Positions 1 through 9,702 are shown, numbered from the stretch's first letter. The stretch is 38,894 bases of DNA from CAZKUR01 sp964556005 (GCA_964556005.1 CAZKUR010000037.1:1-38894); one strand, 5' to 3'. Notes: generated from the sequence alone by a model not told the origin. Numbers and translations are program-made.

Positions 1-192
1 GCCGTGCTTTACGTAGTGTATCGTTGCAAAAGATGTCGCAAACCTGCCTAAGGGCAGGCAAGTTAACAATGTAAAATTTACAATTAATAAAAGTATAAAT
101 CTCTTTATTGTTTTAAGGTCCACATTAAATATCGGTGTGCTTCTAAAAATTTTTATCACCCTTTCTTTCATCCCGTAATTGCTTATTCCCAT
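1..192 (-). CDS. Secreted protein, N-terminal part only (runs off left edge)
   Basis: An open frame on the minus strand begins with ATG at 192 and stays open for 64 codons to the window edge. A GGAG sits 6 bases before the ATG (199-202); a second in-frame ATG lies at 171. The predicted start has a basic stretch, then a hydrophobic segment (about residues 31-48) that looks like a signal peptide, then ATIHYVKHG. An ATIxYVK-type start of the mature region is common in secreted parallel beta-helix proteins of this group, so that is a possible identity, but too little is present to assign a function. A GC-rich palindrome (about 42-57) lies inside the coding sequence at the end of the hydrophobic segment, which is unusual. 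It could instead be an untranslated region, but codon-like sequence with a signal peptide makes a real gene more likely. Confidence 0.5.
   Translation of the reverse strand, partial: MGISNYGMKERVIKIFRSTPIFNVDLKTIKRFILLLIVNFTLLTCLPLGRFATSFATIHYVKHG
42..57. repeat. REP-like GC-rich palindrome
   Basis: CCTGCC-TAAG-GGCAGG is a perfect 6-bp stem with a 4-base loop in an otherwise AT-rich stretch. Short CCTGCC/GGCAGG palindromes are often dispersed in genomes of this group, so it may be a member of a repeat family. Only one clear copy is visible in this window. Confidence 0.4.
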
Positions 193-369
193 GTCAGGCT
201 CCGTTCTTAAGTTGAATCGAACTTTACATAATTAAATTACTTCTTTATTTTTTATGATTCAATTTATTTAATGTTAATAAGCAGTAAAAATATATATCAT
301 TAGATATTTTATCAGCAAAAAAAAATAATTCGCTGCTGTTAAGTTTTTGAGATTTATTTATCGAATTGT

Positions 370-1005
370 TTAAATATATCTTTTCAGTGAAGCTTTTTCG
401 ATTGTCCCTGCTTTGGAATGTACATTTAGTTTTTTGTAGATGTTTTTTATGTGAGTGCGGACTGTTTCTTTATTAATGTATAATTCATTGGCAATCATGC
501 TGTAGCTTTTACCGTTTGAGAGATGCTGAAGGATTTCGGTTTCGCGGCTGCTTAAAGGAGAATTTTTATTTAAACTGAAAGATTGTATAACAAGCCTGGC
601 GATATTTGTATTCATCGGTGCACCGCCTTTTTGTACCTCCTCAACCGACTTAACTAATTTTTGCGGTGAAATGTTTTTGGTCAAATATCCGCTCGCACCT
701 GCACAGAGCGCCTGGAATATTTTGCTGTCCTCATCGTGAATCGTAATTACAATAATTTCGATGGTTGGGTTTTTTCTTTTTATTTTTACTATCCCTTCGA
801 TTCCCGACATACCCGGCAGACCGATATCCATCAAAATTACTTCGGGCTTATCCTGCCGTAAATTTTTTATTGCATCTTCACAATTGTCATAATTTGCAGG
901 GCAGTAAAACCCGCCTTGTTTATTTAATAATTCTACAAACCCATTTCGAATTATATCATCGTCTTCAATAATAACTACTCTAATTTCCGTTTGATCAGTT
1001 TCCAT
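370..1005 (-). CDS. NarL/FixJ-family response regulator (REC + LuxR HTH)
   Basis: DNA-binding response regulator of 211 residues. The receiver domain (about 8-125) has the acidic pair Asp15/Asp16, phospho-acceptor Asp60 in LMDIGLPGMSG, Thr88 and Lys110 in GYLTKN. The C-terminal LuxR-type helix-turn-helix (about 150-205) carries LSSRETEILQ and KETVRTHIKNIYKKLNV. It is the second gene of an operon: it starts 27 bases after the stop of the sensor kinase, and the pair almost certainly forms one phosphorelay. Targets cannot be read from the sequence; the truncated secreted-protein gene further left on the same strand is a candidate by position only. Confidence 0.93.
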   Translation of the reverse strand: METDQTEIRVVIIEDDDIIRNGFVELLNKQGGFYCPANYDNCEDAIKNLRQDKPEVILMDIGLPGMSGIEGIVKIKRKNPTIEIIVITIHDEDSKIFQALCAGASGYLTKNISPQKLVKSVEEVQKGGAPMNTNIARLVIQSFSLNKNSPLSSRETEILQHLSNGKSYSMIANELYINKETVRTHIKNIYKKLNVHSKAGTIEKASLKRYI

Positions 1006-1032
1006 AAGTTGAGAATTTAATTTATAATCTTG

Positions 1033-4000
1033 TTATTCTGCGAGAAGTTTTTTTGCAATTCTTCCCCTAAAAGAAATTTTTGTCCCAATTCCTTTTTTTG
1101 ATTCAAACTCCAAAATGCCGGATATCTTCTCGGCGCGTCTTCGCATATTTTGCAGGCCATTGTTATGATTAAAATATTCCGAAGGATTGAAGCCTTTCCC
1201 GTCATCGACTATTGATATTTCGAATTCCTGGTCCAATATCGATGCTTCAAGAAAAACCTGCCTGCATAAAGCGTGCTTAAGAGCATTATTCATTCCTTCT
1301 TTAAAGAGTAACGACAATTGTCTCTTCCAATCCATTTTAAGCGGAATTCCTTTAAGCTCGTCCGTAATACCGTTTACCTGGAATTGGACTTCAGTTGAAC
1401 TGAATAGGTCATCACCAAAATCCTTCAATCGAATCATTAAATCATAAAACGTATCTTTATTTGGATCTATTGCCCAGATAAAATCCTTCGTGCCGTCATA
1501 AAGAATTTTGGAATTTTCTGAAATTTTCTCAAGCAGGGGCAAAACCTCAATTTGCTTTTCGTTAATTTTATCTTTTGCCAGTTCGGTAAGAATTGAAATT
1601 CTTGTTAAAGTATGTCCCAGCTCATCGTGAAAATCGGCTGCAGTTTTCTTCCTGATTTTCTCGCTTTCTTGTTCTCTAATTTTTTCGAATTCAAGGACAT
1701 GTTTCAACTTTAATCTTAACTGGAAATTATATAGAAAAAATATTATGGCTGCCAGAATTAAAATTATTATAGCGAAAAACCACCAGGTTGTCCAAAACGG
1801 AGAAATAATATCTATTTTTATTTGGAGTATATTACCCGACCAAAGGCCGTCGCTGTTTGTGGATTTAACTTTAAAAATGTAGTCTCCCGGAGGTAAATCG
1901 TTATAAGTAACATAATTCTTACTTGACGGTATATTCCAATTTTTTTCCAATCCTTTGAGATAAAAAGCATATTTAATATTTTCGGTGTTTACAAAATCCA
2001 AAGCTGAAAATTCAATATGAATTGTATTATAGCGGTGGTTAATTTGCAAGTTTGAAAAATTTTTTATTTCACTTTTTTTGCCTTCGTAATTTTCAGAATA
2101 GAATGAAGTTATTATCAGTTTTGGAATGAATGAGCTAAACTTTAGGCTGTCGGGGTTGAAGTAATTAAACCCGTTTATTCCTCCGAAAAACAGGTAGCCG
2201 CTTTTTGATTTTAAAGAAGAGTTGGGATAAAAAATATCGCTCTGTAAGCCATCTGTTTTGGAAAAATTACGGAATGAATGTACTTTGGGATTGAATTGCG
2301 ATAAACCTTTATTTGTTGCCAGCCACAAATTTCCATTGCTGCCTTCACGAATTGAAGTAATAACATTATTCGGCAATCCGTTATTTTCAAAAAAGTGAAT
2401 GAAATCGTGATTCACGTTATTCATAAGATTTAACCCGTTGGCAGTTCCAATCCAGATTTCGTCTGCTTTATCCTGGTAAATGCAATAGACATAATTATTG
2501 CTTAAGCTATTGGGATTTTTTAAGTCCTGATAATAAAAATCTATTTTCCCCCCAACTTTATCGAACCTCATTAATCCGCCGTAAGTACCTGCCCATATTT
2601 GTCCCGACTTATCCATATACATTGTTAGAATATAATTGTTCATCTGATTAACAAAACTTGAATCTTCGTATGAATAATGTTCGAGTTTATCTTTTATTTC
2701 ATTAAAAACATAAATGCCTCTGTCGTACGTCCCAATCCAGACTTGCTTATGCTTATCGTATAAAATTGAAGTAATGTTGTATGATAAAAGAGGTGATAAT
2801 TTTTTGTTTACTTTTTTAATATCTAAAAATTTGTTTGCAGCCGGATCGAAGAATTGCAAACCGCCTTTTGTTCCGATCCATAAATTATTATTTATAAAAT
2901 TAAGGCAATTAATGCTAGAATCTAAGCGTGAAATTTTATCACCAGGCCGGTATGGGAAGCTTTGTAAATTTCCACTGTGAATATTAAATTGATTTAAACC
3001 TCCGTCTAAGGTACCAATCCAGATATTTCCATTATTGTCCTGAATAAAAGAAGATACTTTTTCTCCGCTAAGCCCTGAGGCAACAGACCGGAATTTTTCT
3101 TTTAAATTTACAAGTTTATTTATCCCGTTTTGGTAAGCATCAACCCAGAGCACTCCGGATTTATCTTCAAGTATAGAAATAATATTATTGCCGGAAAGAC
3201 TGTTCGTATTATTTTCGTGGTAAAAAGCATCAAATGAATTTTTCCCTTTATCTAACTTGTTGAGCCCGTTTGAAGTCCCCGCCCAAATGTTACCGAAATG
3301 ATCTTGTGCAATTGATAAAACCATGTTATTGCTTAAGGAACTGTTCTCTTTATTATAAACTGAAAACTTGTCCGAATTTATATCATAAAAATTTAAACCC
3401 TTTGCTGTTCCTATCCATAAATTTCCGTCTTTATCACTATAAATTGAAAAAACAACATTGCTGCTGATCGAATTAGAATTATCCGGTTCATTTATATAAG
3501 TATAAAATTTATTTTCCTTCGGCAAAAATTTAGAAAGCCCGCCTCTTGTTCCTGCCCATAAGGTATTTGAGCGGTCATAGTAAAGAACGTGAACATTATT
3601 GTCCAGCAGCCCGTTTGGATTTTTAGAATCATATCTGTAATTAGTAAATTCATTTTTCTTCAGGTTGTATTTATCCAGACCTGAAGTTTCCGTTCCAATC
3701 CAGATATTTCCTGCCGAATCCTGTGTAACTGACCAAATGATGCTGCCCGATATTCCGTTCTTTTTTGCGGGATCGTAGATGAATCTTTTAAATTTTTCCA
3801 TTTGCGTATTTAGTTCATTGAGTCCGCCGCCCCAGGTACCGATCCAGATATTCCCGGACTTATCTTCGAAAAGGGAAATTATATCGTCAAATGAAATTGA
3901 AGTGGAATCGGTTGGATTATTTTTATAAATCTTATAGCTTTTCCCGTTATATCTTACAAGGCCGTACATTGTTCCGAACCATAAAAATCCGTTATGGTCT

Positions 4001-4161
4001 TGAAGAATACAAAATGTCTGGTTTAACGAAGCACCGTTGCCGTTGAGAGACAGTTTATCAAATTTTGGAATGAACGGTTGTGCGAATAATAAATTTGATA
4101 GGAAAAAAAATAAACCTGTGGTTATTATTATTCTTTTCAGCTTATAAATTTTTTCAAACAA
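1033..4161 (-). CDS. Two-component sensor kinase with 14-blade periplasmic propeller, Y_Y_Y domain and HisKA_3/HATPase
   Basis: 1042-residue inner-membrane sensor. A signal peptide or first membrane segment (about 10-27) precedes 14 repeats of the two-component regulator propeller type, recognisable as WFGT, WIGT or WAGT followed by xGL/xGG. This fits two seven-bladed propellers. A Y_Y_Y domain follows (about 705-785), then one membrane segment (about 788-813), a HisKA_3 dimerisation domain with phospho-acceptor His845 in FHDELGHTLTRIS, and a HATPase domain with N-box NNALKH (about 958) and DDGKGF (about 986). Unlike Bacteroides hybrid two-component systems there is no fused receiver or AraC domain; the output is the separate LuxR-type regulator just downstream. 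In relatives such propellers sense extracellular saccharides or other ligands; the ligand here is unknown. Confidence 0.93.
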   Translation of the reverse strand: MFEKIYKLKRIIITTGLFFFLSNLLFAQPFIPKFDKLSLNGNGASLNQTFCILQDHNGFLWFGTMYGLVRYNGKSYKIYKNNPTDSTSISFDDIISLFEDKSGNIWIGTWGGGLNELNTQMEKFKRFIYDPAKKNGISGSIIWSVTQDSAGNIWIGTETSGLDKYNLKKNEFTNYRYDSKNPNGLLDNNVHVLYYDRSNTLWAGTRGGLSKFLPKENKFYTYINEPDNSNSISSNVVFSIYSDKDGNLWIGTAKGLNFYDINSDKFSVYNKENSSLSNNMVLSIAQDHFGNIWAGTSNGLNKLDKGKNSFDAFYHENNTNSLSGNNIISILEDKSGVLWVDAYQNGINKLVNLKEKFRSVASGLSGEKVSSFIQDNNGNIWIGTLDGGLNQFNIHSGNLQSFPYRPGDKISRLDSSINCLNFINNNLWIGTKGGLQFFDPAANKFLDIKKVNKKLSPLLSYNITSILYDKHKQVWIGTYDRGIYVFNEIKDKLEHYSYEDSSFVNQMNNYILTMYMDKSGQIWAGTYGGLMRFDKVGGKIDFYYQDLKNPNSLSNNYVYCIYQDKADEIWIGTANGLNLMNNVNHDFIHFFENNGLPNNVITSIREGSNGNLWLATNKGLSQFNPKVHSFRNFSKTDGLQSDIFYPNSSLKSKSGYLFFGGINGFNYFNPDSLKFSSFIPKLIITSFYSENYEGKKSEIKNFSNLQINHRYNTIHIEFSALDFVNTENIKYAFYLKGLEKNWNIPSSKNYVTYNDLPPGDYIFKVKSTNSDGLWSGNILQIKIDIISPFWTTWWFFAIIILILAAIIFFLYNFQLRLKLKHVLEFEKIREQESEKIRKKTAADFHDELGHTLTRISILTELAKDKINEKQIEVLPLLEKISENSKILYDGTKDFIWAIDPNKDTFYDLMIRLKDFGDDLFSSTEVQFQVNGITDELKGIPLKMDWKRQLSLLFKEGMNNALKHALCRQVFLEASILDQEFEISIVDDGKGFNPSEYFNHNNGLQNMRRRAEKISGILEFESKKGIGTKISFRGRIAKKLLAE

Positions 4162-4345
4162 AATTATTTTATATCAAATTAATACATTGGAATTGGTAAA
4201 TATAAAACTTCTTTAAAGAAATTCATACTCGTAAACCGCAATAGTTTTAGATTTTAAATTGAGCGGAACGTCGAATTTCCGTGTAAATTTGTAATCTTTC
4301 TATTAAGTTTGAGATTAAAATTTTTTTCTCATTAATGGGTCGCTA

Positions 4346-6403
4346 ATGAACGACATATTTAAAGAATATTTTTACCCGCAAACAATATGCGTTGTCGGTG
4401 CTTCTTCAAAAAAAGGAAATCTCGGATACGAGTTGACCAACTCGGTTATAAATTATGGATATACCGGAAAGCTTTTACTTGTAAATCCTAAAGCTGATGA
4501 AATTTTTGGAATTAAATGCTTTAAGAGCATTGAAGAAATAGAAGAAAAAATTGATCTTGCAATTGTCATGGTTCCGAAATTATTTGTTGAAGAGTCAATC
4601 ATGCAATTGCTTAACAAAAATGTAAAATCTGTAATTTTGATCACGGCCGGATTTAAAGAAACCGGGAAAGAGGGTGAGGAACTTGAAAAGAAAGTAATTG
4701 AGCTTGTCAAAGGTTCCGGTGCAAGAGTTGTCGGCCCGAACTGCATGGGCATTATAAATACTAATAGTGATGTAAAACTCAATGCAACTTTCGTAGCAGA
4801 AAAACCTGAACACGGCACTATGGCTTTCCTTTCACAAAGCGGTGCAATCGGTGCGGCGGTTCTGAATTCTTTGAGGGAAACCGATATCAGGTTTTCTCAT
4901 TTTATCAGTGTTGGAAATAAAGCCGATGTTAATGAAAATGATTTAATGGATTTTTGGCAGTCCGATAAAAATGTCGGAGTTATAACGCTTTACCTTGAAA
5001 GTTTTGTGGACGGGGAAGACTTTATAAAAAAATTCATTGAGAGAAAAATTACAAAACCGACTATCGTACTGAAAGCCGGGAGAACATCGAGCGGTATAAA
5101 AGCGGCATCATCACATACAGGAGCTCTCGGCGGCAGCGATAAAGTTGTAGATGCTGTGCTGAATCAATTCGGAATACTCAGGACTGATTCATTAAACGAT
5201 ATGTTTAACTCAGCTAAAGGATTTGAGAATTTTCCTCTGCCGGCCGGTAACAGGATTGCTGTTGTAACAAATGCCGGCGGGCCTGCAATACTTACGGTAG
5301 ATACACTTGAAAAAAATAATCTGAAGCTTGCAGATCTTTCTGATGATACAAAAAAATTACTGCGTCAAATTGTACATCCTGAAGGAAGCGTTAATAATCC
5401 GGTTGATCTTTTACCCGGCGGAACAGCCGAACAATACAAAAAGGTTAATGAAATTCTAATTGAAGATAAAAATGTGGACGGAGTAATTTCAATTTTCGTT
5501 GAGCCTGTTATGGTTAAAGCTCTCCCTGTAATTGAGAATATAAATTCAATCGTTTCCAAAAAACCGGTCTTGCAGGTGGTAATGCCCCTGCCTGAATTTT
5601 GGGACGAATACCGCAAAGAATCAGCCACCGGAAAACCGTTGTTCAGATTTGCAGAAGACCCGGCAGTTGTTTTATCCAATATGCTCAAGTTTAACCAAGA
5701 TAAAATTAAGCATGAGAGGTTGAAGCCGGGTAAATTAAAAATTTCTTTTAAAGAAAATGAAGACCGGCTGTTATCCCCTGAAGAAGTTATGCTTATTTCA
5801 AGAAATTATGAATTGCCTATTATTGAAAGTTTATTGATAGAAGCCCGCGAAATTGAAAAATTTGAATTTGATTTTCCACTTGTATTAAAAGCAGTTCATT
5901 CTAAAATAGTTCACAAATCCGATCTGCAGGCGGTAATATTAAATATTAAAAATAAAAAGGAGCTGACTACGCATTCGCAAAATATGTTAAGGGATTTTGA
6001 ACTGAGGGGAATTAAAATTGAAAGATTTTTAGTTCAGCCATACCTTGTTCCGAAATTCGAATTGCTTATTGGAGGCTTCCGTGATCCGAGCTTTGGCCCA
6101 ATGATCATGTTCGGCTCCGGCGGTAAATATGTTGAATATTTAAATGATACTTCGATGAGATCGGCTTATTTAAGCGACAAAGATATTGATGAAATGATCA
6201 ATCAAACGAGGATCGGTAAAATAATAAAAGGCGTGAGAGGCGAGAACCCGGTAAATTTATCGCTTGTGAAATCGACAATAAAATCGGTTGCGCAAATGAT
6301 GATTGATAATAAAGAAATTACCGAATGCGATTTGAATCCGCTGCTTGTCTGCGTTAATGATAAAATGTTCGCGGTGGATATTAGAATGAAAGTAAGAAGC
6401 TGA
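4346..6403 (+). CDS. Acetate/acyl-CoA ligase (ADP-forming), fused alpha-beta
   Basis: 685-residue acyl-CoA synthetase of the NDP-forming superfamily. It converts an acyl-CoA plus ADP and phosphate to the free acid, CoA and ATP, giving substrate-level ATP. The order is a CoA-binding Rossmann domain (VVGASSKKGNLG near residue 18), two succinyl-CoA-ligase-like domains (SQSGAIGA near 163; ASSHTGALGGSD with the conserved His257 expected to be phosphorylated), then an ATP-grasp domain from about 480 to the end. Both subunits are fused in the alpha-beta order. The exact acyl substrate (acetyl, propionyl or branched/aryl) cannot be told from sequence. The gene stands alone and diverges from the kinase; no strong ribosome binding site is seen before the ATG. 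Confidence 0.9.
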   Translation: MNDIFKEYFYPQTICVVGASSKKGNLGYELTNSVINYGYTGKLLLVNPKADEIFGIKCFKSIEEIEEKIDLAIVMVPKLFVEESIMQLLNKNVKSVILITAGFKETGKEGEELEKKVIELVKGSGARVVGPNCMGIINTNSDVKLNATFVAEKPEHGTMAFLSQSGAIGAAVLNSLRETDIRFSHFISVGNKADVNENDLMDFWQSDKNVGVITLYLESFVDGEDFIKKFIERKITKPTIVLKAGRTSSGIKAASSHTGALGGSDKVVDAVLNQFGILRTDSLNDMFNSAKGFENFPLPAGNRIAVVTNAGGPAILTVDTLEKNNLKLADLSDDTKKLLRQIVHPEGSVNNPVDLLPGGTAEQYKKVNEILIEDKNVDGVISIFVEPVMVKALPVIENINSIVSKKPVLQVVMPLPEFWDEYRKESATGKPLFRFAEDPAVVLSNMLKFNQDKIKHERLKPGKLKISFKENEDRLLSPEEVMLISRNYELPIIESLLIEAREIEKFEFDFPLVLKAVHSKIVHKSDLQAVILNIKNKKELTTHSQNMLRDFELRGIKIERFLVQPYLVPKFELLIGGFRDPSFGPMIMFGSGGKYVEYLNDTSMRSAYLSDKDIDEMINQTRIGKIIKGVRGENPVNLSLVKSTIKSVAQMMIDNKEITECDLNPLLVCVNDKMFAVDIRMKVRS

Positions 6404-6554
6404 TTCACTGGTTATCAAGCCGGCAAATAGATGACGTCTTCCCGTTGTACTTTGTAGCGTGAAAAGATTTCATCTTTAATAAATTAGCATTAGATTCAAT
6501 TGTGAACTATATTTGCTCCTAATTATTCACCCGGAAAATTTTAGATAATAATAC

Positions 6555-7100
6555 ATGAAAAAATATTCCTTTTTAATTTTTCTTTTTGGATTTGCTTTAT
6601 TTATCCAGGGATGCATCCAGTTTAACACCGTCTCATACGATGTTATTATAAATGACGACGGAACAGGAACGGTAAAAATGTTTGTGCATGATATCAGGTC
6701 GGATGCGGACAGTACTGCACAATTTGAACAGGATAAATCTAAATTATTCGATTATATGCTGAAAAGTGATGACTTTTTAAATTCAATGAAACAAGAGGGA
6801 AAGGATATTACTACACGAAAATTATTTAAGAGCGGCGATACTCTCGATGCGGAAGTCGTTTACTCGTTCGATAAAATTTCCGATGTTGAAAACATTATGA
6901 AGGATAAAGATTTTTATTACTTAACACTTGAACCGACGGACAGCGTTATTTCGACAAACGGAGAGGTTGTAGTAACCCAGGAACATAAAAGAATTCTCTG
7001 GGACAGCAAAATGAAAAACTTAAAGTTCGAAATGTTCAGTCAGTCATTTGAAAAAGGAACATTTAAGCCCCTGGCTCAATACTATAAACCCGGCAATTAA
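6555..7100 (+). CDS. Small lipoprotein, function unknown
   Basis: 181 residues with an N-terminal signal peptide and lipobox FIQGC (Cys20), so it is predicted to be lipid-anchored. The mature part starts with a beta-rich stretch (SYDVIINDDGTGTVKMFVHD). Proteins with a similar arrangement are often annotated only as hypothetical lipoproteins, and I do not recognise a catalytic motif. It lies between the acyl-CoA ligase and priA in the same direction, but gaps of about 150 and 136 bases suggest it may be its own unit. Confidence 0.75.
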   Translation: MKKYSFLIFLFGFALFIQGCIQFNTVSYDVIINDDGTGTVKMFVHDIRSDADSTAQFEQDKSKLFDYMLKSDDFLNSMKQEGKDITTRKLFKSGDTLDAEVVYSFDKISDVENIMKDKDFYYLTLEPTDSVISTNGEVVVTQEHKRILWDSKMKNLKFEMFSQSFEKGTFKPLAQYYKPGN

Positions 7101-7121
7101 AAACTTATATTAATAGTTTTT
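7099..7121 (+). terminator. Possible weak terminator after the lipoprotein gene
   Basis: AAAAACT and AGTTTTT can pair across an AT-rich loop directly after the stop codon. The stem has almost no GC, so this is a weak candidate. Confidence 0.25.
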
Positions 7122-7153
7122 ATATTTTGAATTGAAACTTGACTAACCCGCAG

Positions 7154-7194
7154 CACAGATTACTCACATAGTGATGGTAATAATATAATCTGTG
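7154..7194. repeat. Inverted repeat CACAGATTA / TAATCTGTG
   Basis: Two perfect 9-base arms (7154-7162 and 7186-7194) enclose 23 bases between the lipoprotein gene and priA. The words resemble the CAGATT/CGGATT words at 30399-30440, so both may belong to one dispersed intergenic repeat family. It could also be an operator; nothing else supports that. Confidence 0.45.
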
Positions 7195-7236
7195 ATGCAA
7201 TAGCAGAAATTTGATTTGTAATTTTAAAAATGAAAA

Positions 7237-9702
7237 ATGTACGCAGAGTTAGTTTTTCCCCTTCCTTTTAGAAATACATTCACCTACTCCGTTCCTGAAG
7301 AACTCCGGCCATTTGCAAAAATCGGAGTGAGAGCCGTTGCACCTTTTGGTAAAAGGACATTTACCGGTTTTATCATAAATGTATCTAATAAGACTGAGGT
7401 GAAAGAGGAAATAAAAGCCCTTTCCGATATAATCGATCATAAACCGGTTTTTGATTCACTCGCTTTAAAATTCTACAATTGGATTTCCGAATACTATTTA
7501 TCGTCTCCCGGTGAGGCTTTGAAGTTGGCCGTTCCGTACGGGACCAGCATAGAATCAAAACGAAAAATTATTATAGATAAAGAACAATGCCTGGAACTTT
7601 ACCGGCAGGAAAAATCAAAAGATACTTTAAAGAAAAAATTATTAGAAATTCTTTCTGTTCGGGATGAAATAAATTTTCCTTTTCTTCAAAAGATTGTCAA
7701 GAAAAAAAATATTTACTCAATTGTACGCTCGCTTGAAAATGTAGGTGCGGTTACGGTACTTAATGAAATTGAAGAAGCTAAGGTAAAAACCAAAAAAGAG
7801 AAATATGTAAAATTAAATAAATCGGTCGGTGAAATTTATGTTCACTTCCCTGAATTGGAAAGCAGGTCTCCAAAACAGGTAAAGATTCTTCTGGAATTGA
7901 TTTCAAAAAAAGCAGGTGCTGTTCCTTTAAATTATCTTCTTAAAAGAACTCACACTTCAAAGTCTTCAGTTGATTCGCTGGAAAGTAAAAACTTAGTACA
8001 AGTTTTTGAAAAGGAAGTTGACAGGAGATATCATGAAGAATACAAAGAGAAGCAAAGTGAATTAGTACTAACCGCTCAGCAGACAAAAATTATCGGAGAA
8101 GTAAATCAGTATTTGACCCCGGGAAAATTTAAAACTTTTTTACTTCATGGTGTTACAGGCAGCGGAAAAACACAGGTATATATCGAACTTGTAAAAATCG
8201 TTTTAAAGAAAGGTGAATCTGCTTTAATTCTTGTACCGGAAATTTCTTTAACGCCTCAAATGACTTCACGAATGTTTAATGAGTTCGGTGACCAGGTAAC
8301 TGTAATACACAGCAGGATGTCGTTGGGTGAAAGATATGACTCATGGCGAAGAGTTCTGAACGGGAAATCCAAAGTTGTTATCGGGGCAAGGTCTGCTCTT
8401 TTTGCTCCACTTAAAAATATCGGGATTATCGTCGTAGATGAAGAGCATGATTCAAGCTACAAGCAATTCGACTCGGTACCGAAATACAATGCACGGGATT
8501 CAGCAATTATTTTAGCGCAGTTACATAATTGTCCGGTAGTTCTCGGTTCTGCAACGCCATCGATGGAAAGCATGTACAACGCACTTACAAAAAAATATGA
8601 ACTGCTTAATCTTCCCGAAAGAGTCGATAATGCAAAGCTGCCTTTGATAAAGCTCGTCAATATAGGCATCGAAAGAAAAAAGAAAAAAATGGAAAATATT
8701 TTTTCAAAAATTCTTTTGGATCATATCGAAGAGCGGCTGAAGAAAAAAGAAGCAGTAATAATACTCCAGAATCGAAGGGGTTTCTCAACGCATATTCACT
8801 GCGATGATTGTGAACAGGTTGAGACATGCGATAACTGTTCAGTACCGATGGTTTTTCATATCAATCAGAATGTTCTGCAGTGTCATTATTGCGGCCTCAC
8901 AAAAAAGGTTCCGAACGCTTGTACAAACTGCGGTTCACTCTCAATCAAATATTTTGGTACCGGGACAGAAAGAGTTGAAGATGAGCTGGAGTTTTATTTT
9001 CCGGGTGTAAAAATTAAACGGATAGATTCCGATTCAATTTCACGTAAATCAAATTTAAGCAGAATATTACTGGAATTTTCAAAAGGCGAAATAGATATTT
9101 TAGTCGGTACGCAAATGGTCTCAAAAGGATTGGATTTTCCAAGGGTTACTCTTGTCGGAGTAATTTCCGCAGAGACGACCTTATGGCTTCCTGATTTTCG
9201 CGCTGATGAAAGAACATTTCAATTGTTAACCCAGGTTGCCGGAAGAGCCGGGAGAAGTCAAGTTGCAGGAGAAGTAATAATTCAAACGCAGAATGAAAAT
9301 AATTTTACTCTACAAAGAGTCTTGCATAATGACTATGATGGTTTTTATAAAAAAGAAATTATCCAGCGAGAAAAATTTGGCTATCCGCCATTTACAAGGT
9401 TATGCTTAATTGAATCTAAAGATGTGCAGGAAGAAAAAGCAAAAGGTGCTGCCTTTGATTTTTACAGGCAATTAATTCGTTATAAGAAATGGATTAAAGT
9501 CAGCGATCCGACAACCGCGGTAATTGCAAGATTAAAAGGCAATTACAGGTTTCATATTTTAATAAAGAGCGTTAAGGAAACCGACCCGGGAGGGGCAATT
9601 CTGCGTAAAGCCGTTATCGACTCATTCGTTGAATTTAATAGAACCTCACGATTTAGGAATGTAAGTGTATTCTTTAATGTTGATCCGCAGAGTATCATGT
9701 AA
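7237..9702 (+). CDS. priA: Primosomal protein N' (replication restart helicase PriA)
   Basis: 821-residue superfamily 2 DNA helicase that reloads the replisome at stalled forks. The N-terminal 3' DNA-binding domain (MYAELVFPLP...FTYSVPEE) is followed by the helicase core, with Walker A GVTGSGKT (305-312), Walker B DEEH (401-404), LGSATPS (437-443) and QVAGRAGR. Eight cysteines in CxxC pairs (522/525, 531/534, 549/552, 562/565) form the expected zinc-binding region inside the helicase. Length and order match the family. It starts at an ATG with a poor ribosome binding site. Confidence 0.97.
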   Translation: MYAELVFPLPFRNTFTYSVPEELRPFAKIGVRAVAPFGKRTFTGFIINVSNKTEVKEEIKALSDIIDHKPVFDSLALKFYNWISEYYLSSPGEALKLAVPYGTSIESKRKIIIDKEQCLELYRQEKSKDTLKKKLLEILSVRDEINFPFLQKIVKKKNIYSIVRSLENVGAVTVLNEIEEAKVKTKKEKYVKLNKSVGEIYVHFPELESRSPKQVKILLELISKKAGAVPLNYLLKRTHTSKSSVDSLESKNLVQVFEKEVDRRYHEEYKEKQSELVLTAQQTKIIGEVNQYLTPGKFKTFLLHGVTGSGKTQVYIELVKIVLKKGESALILVPEISLTPQMTSRMFNEFGDQVTVIHSRMSLGERYDSWRRVLNGKSKVVIGARSALFAPLKNIGIIVVDEEHDSSYKQFDSVPKYNARDSAIILAQLHNCPVVLGSATPSMESMYNALTKKYELLNLPERVDNAKLPLIKLVNIGIERKKKKMENIFSKILLDHIEERLKKKEAVIILQNRRGFSTHIHCDDCEQVETCDNCSVPMVFHINQNVLQCHYCGLTKKVPNACTNCGSLSIKYFGTGTERVEDELEFYFPGVKIKRIDSDSISRKSNLSRILLEFSKGEIDILVGTQMVSKGLDFPRVTLVGVISAETTLWLPDFRADERTFQLLTQVAGRAGRSQVAGEVIIQTQNENNFTLQRVLHNDYDGFYKKEIIQREKFGYPPFTRLCLIESKDVQEEKAKGAAFDFYRQLIRYKKWIKVSDPTTAVIARLKGNYRFHILIKSVKETDPGGAILRKAVIDSFVEFNRTSRFRNVSVFFNVDPQSIM

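Noticed and set aside
1033..4161. Hybrid two-component system (HTCS) regulating a polysaccharide locus
   Set aside because: No receiver or AraC domain is fused; the protein ends after the HATPase domain and a separate regulator follows.
4453..4818. 121-residue minus-strand open frame
   Set aside because: Antisense shadow of the acyl-CoA ligase; serine/threonine-rich composition typical of such shadows.
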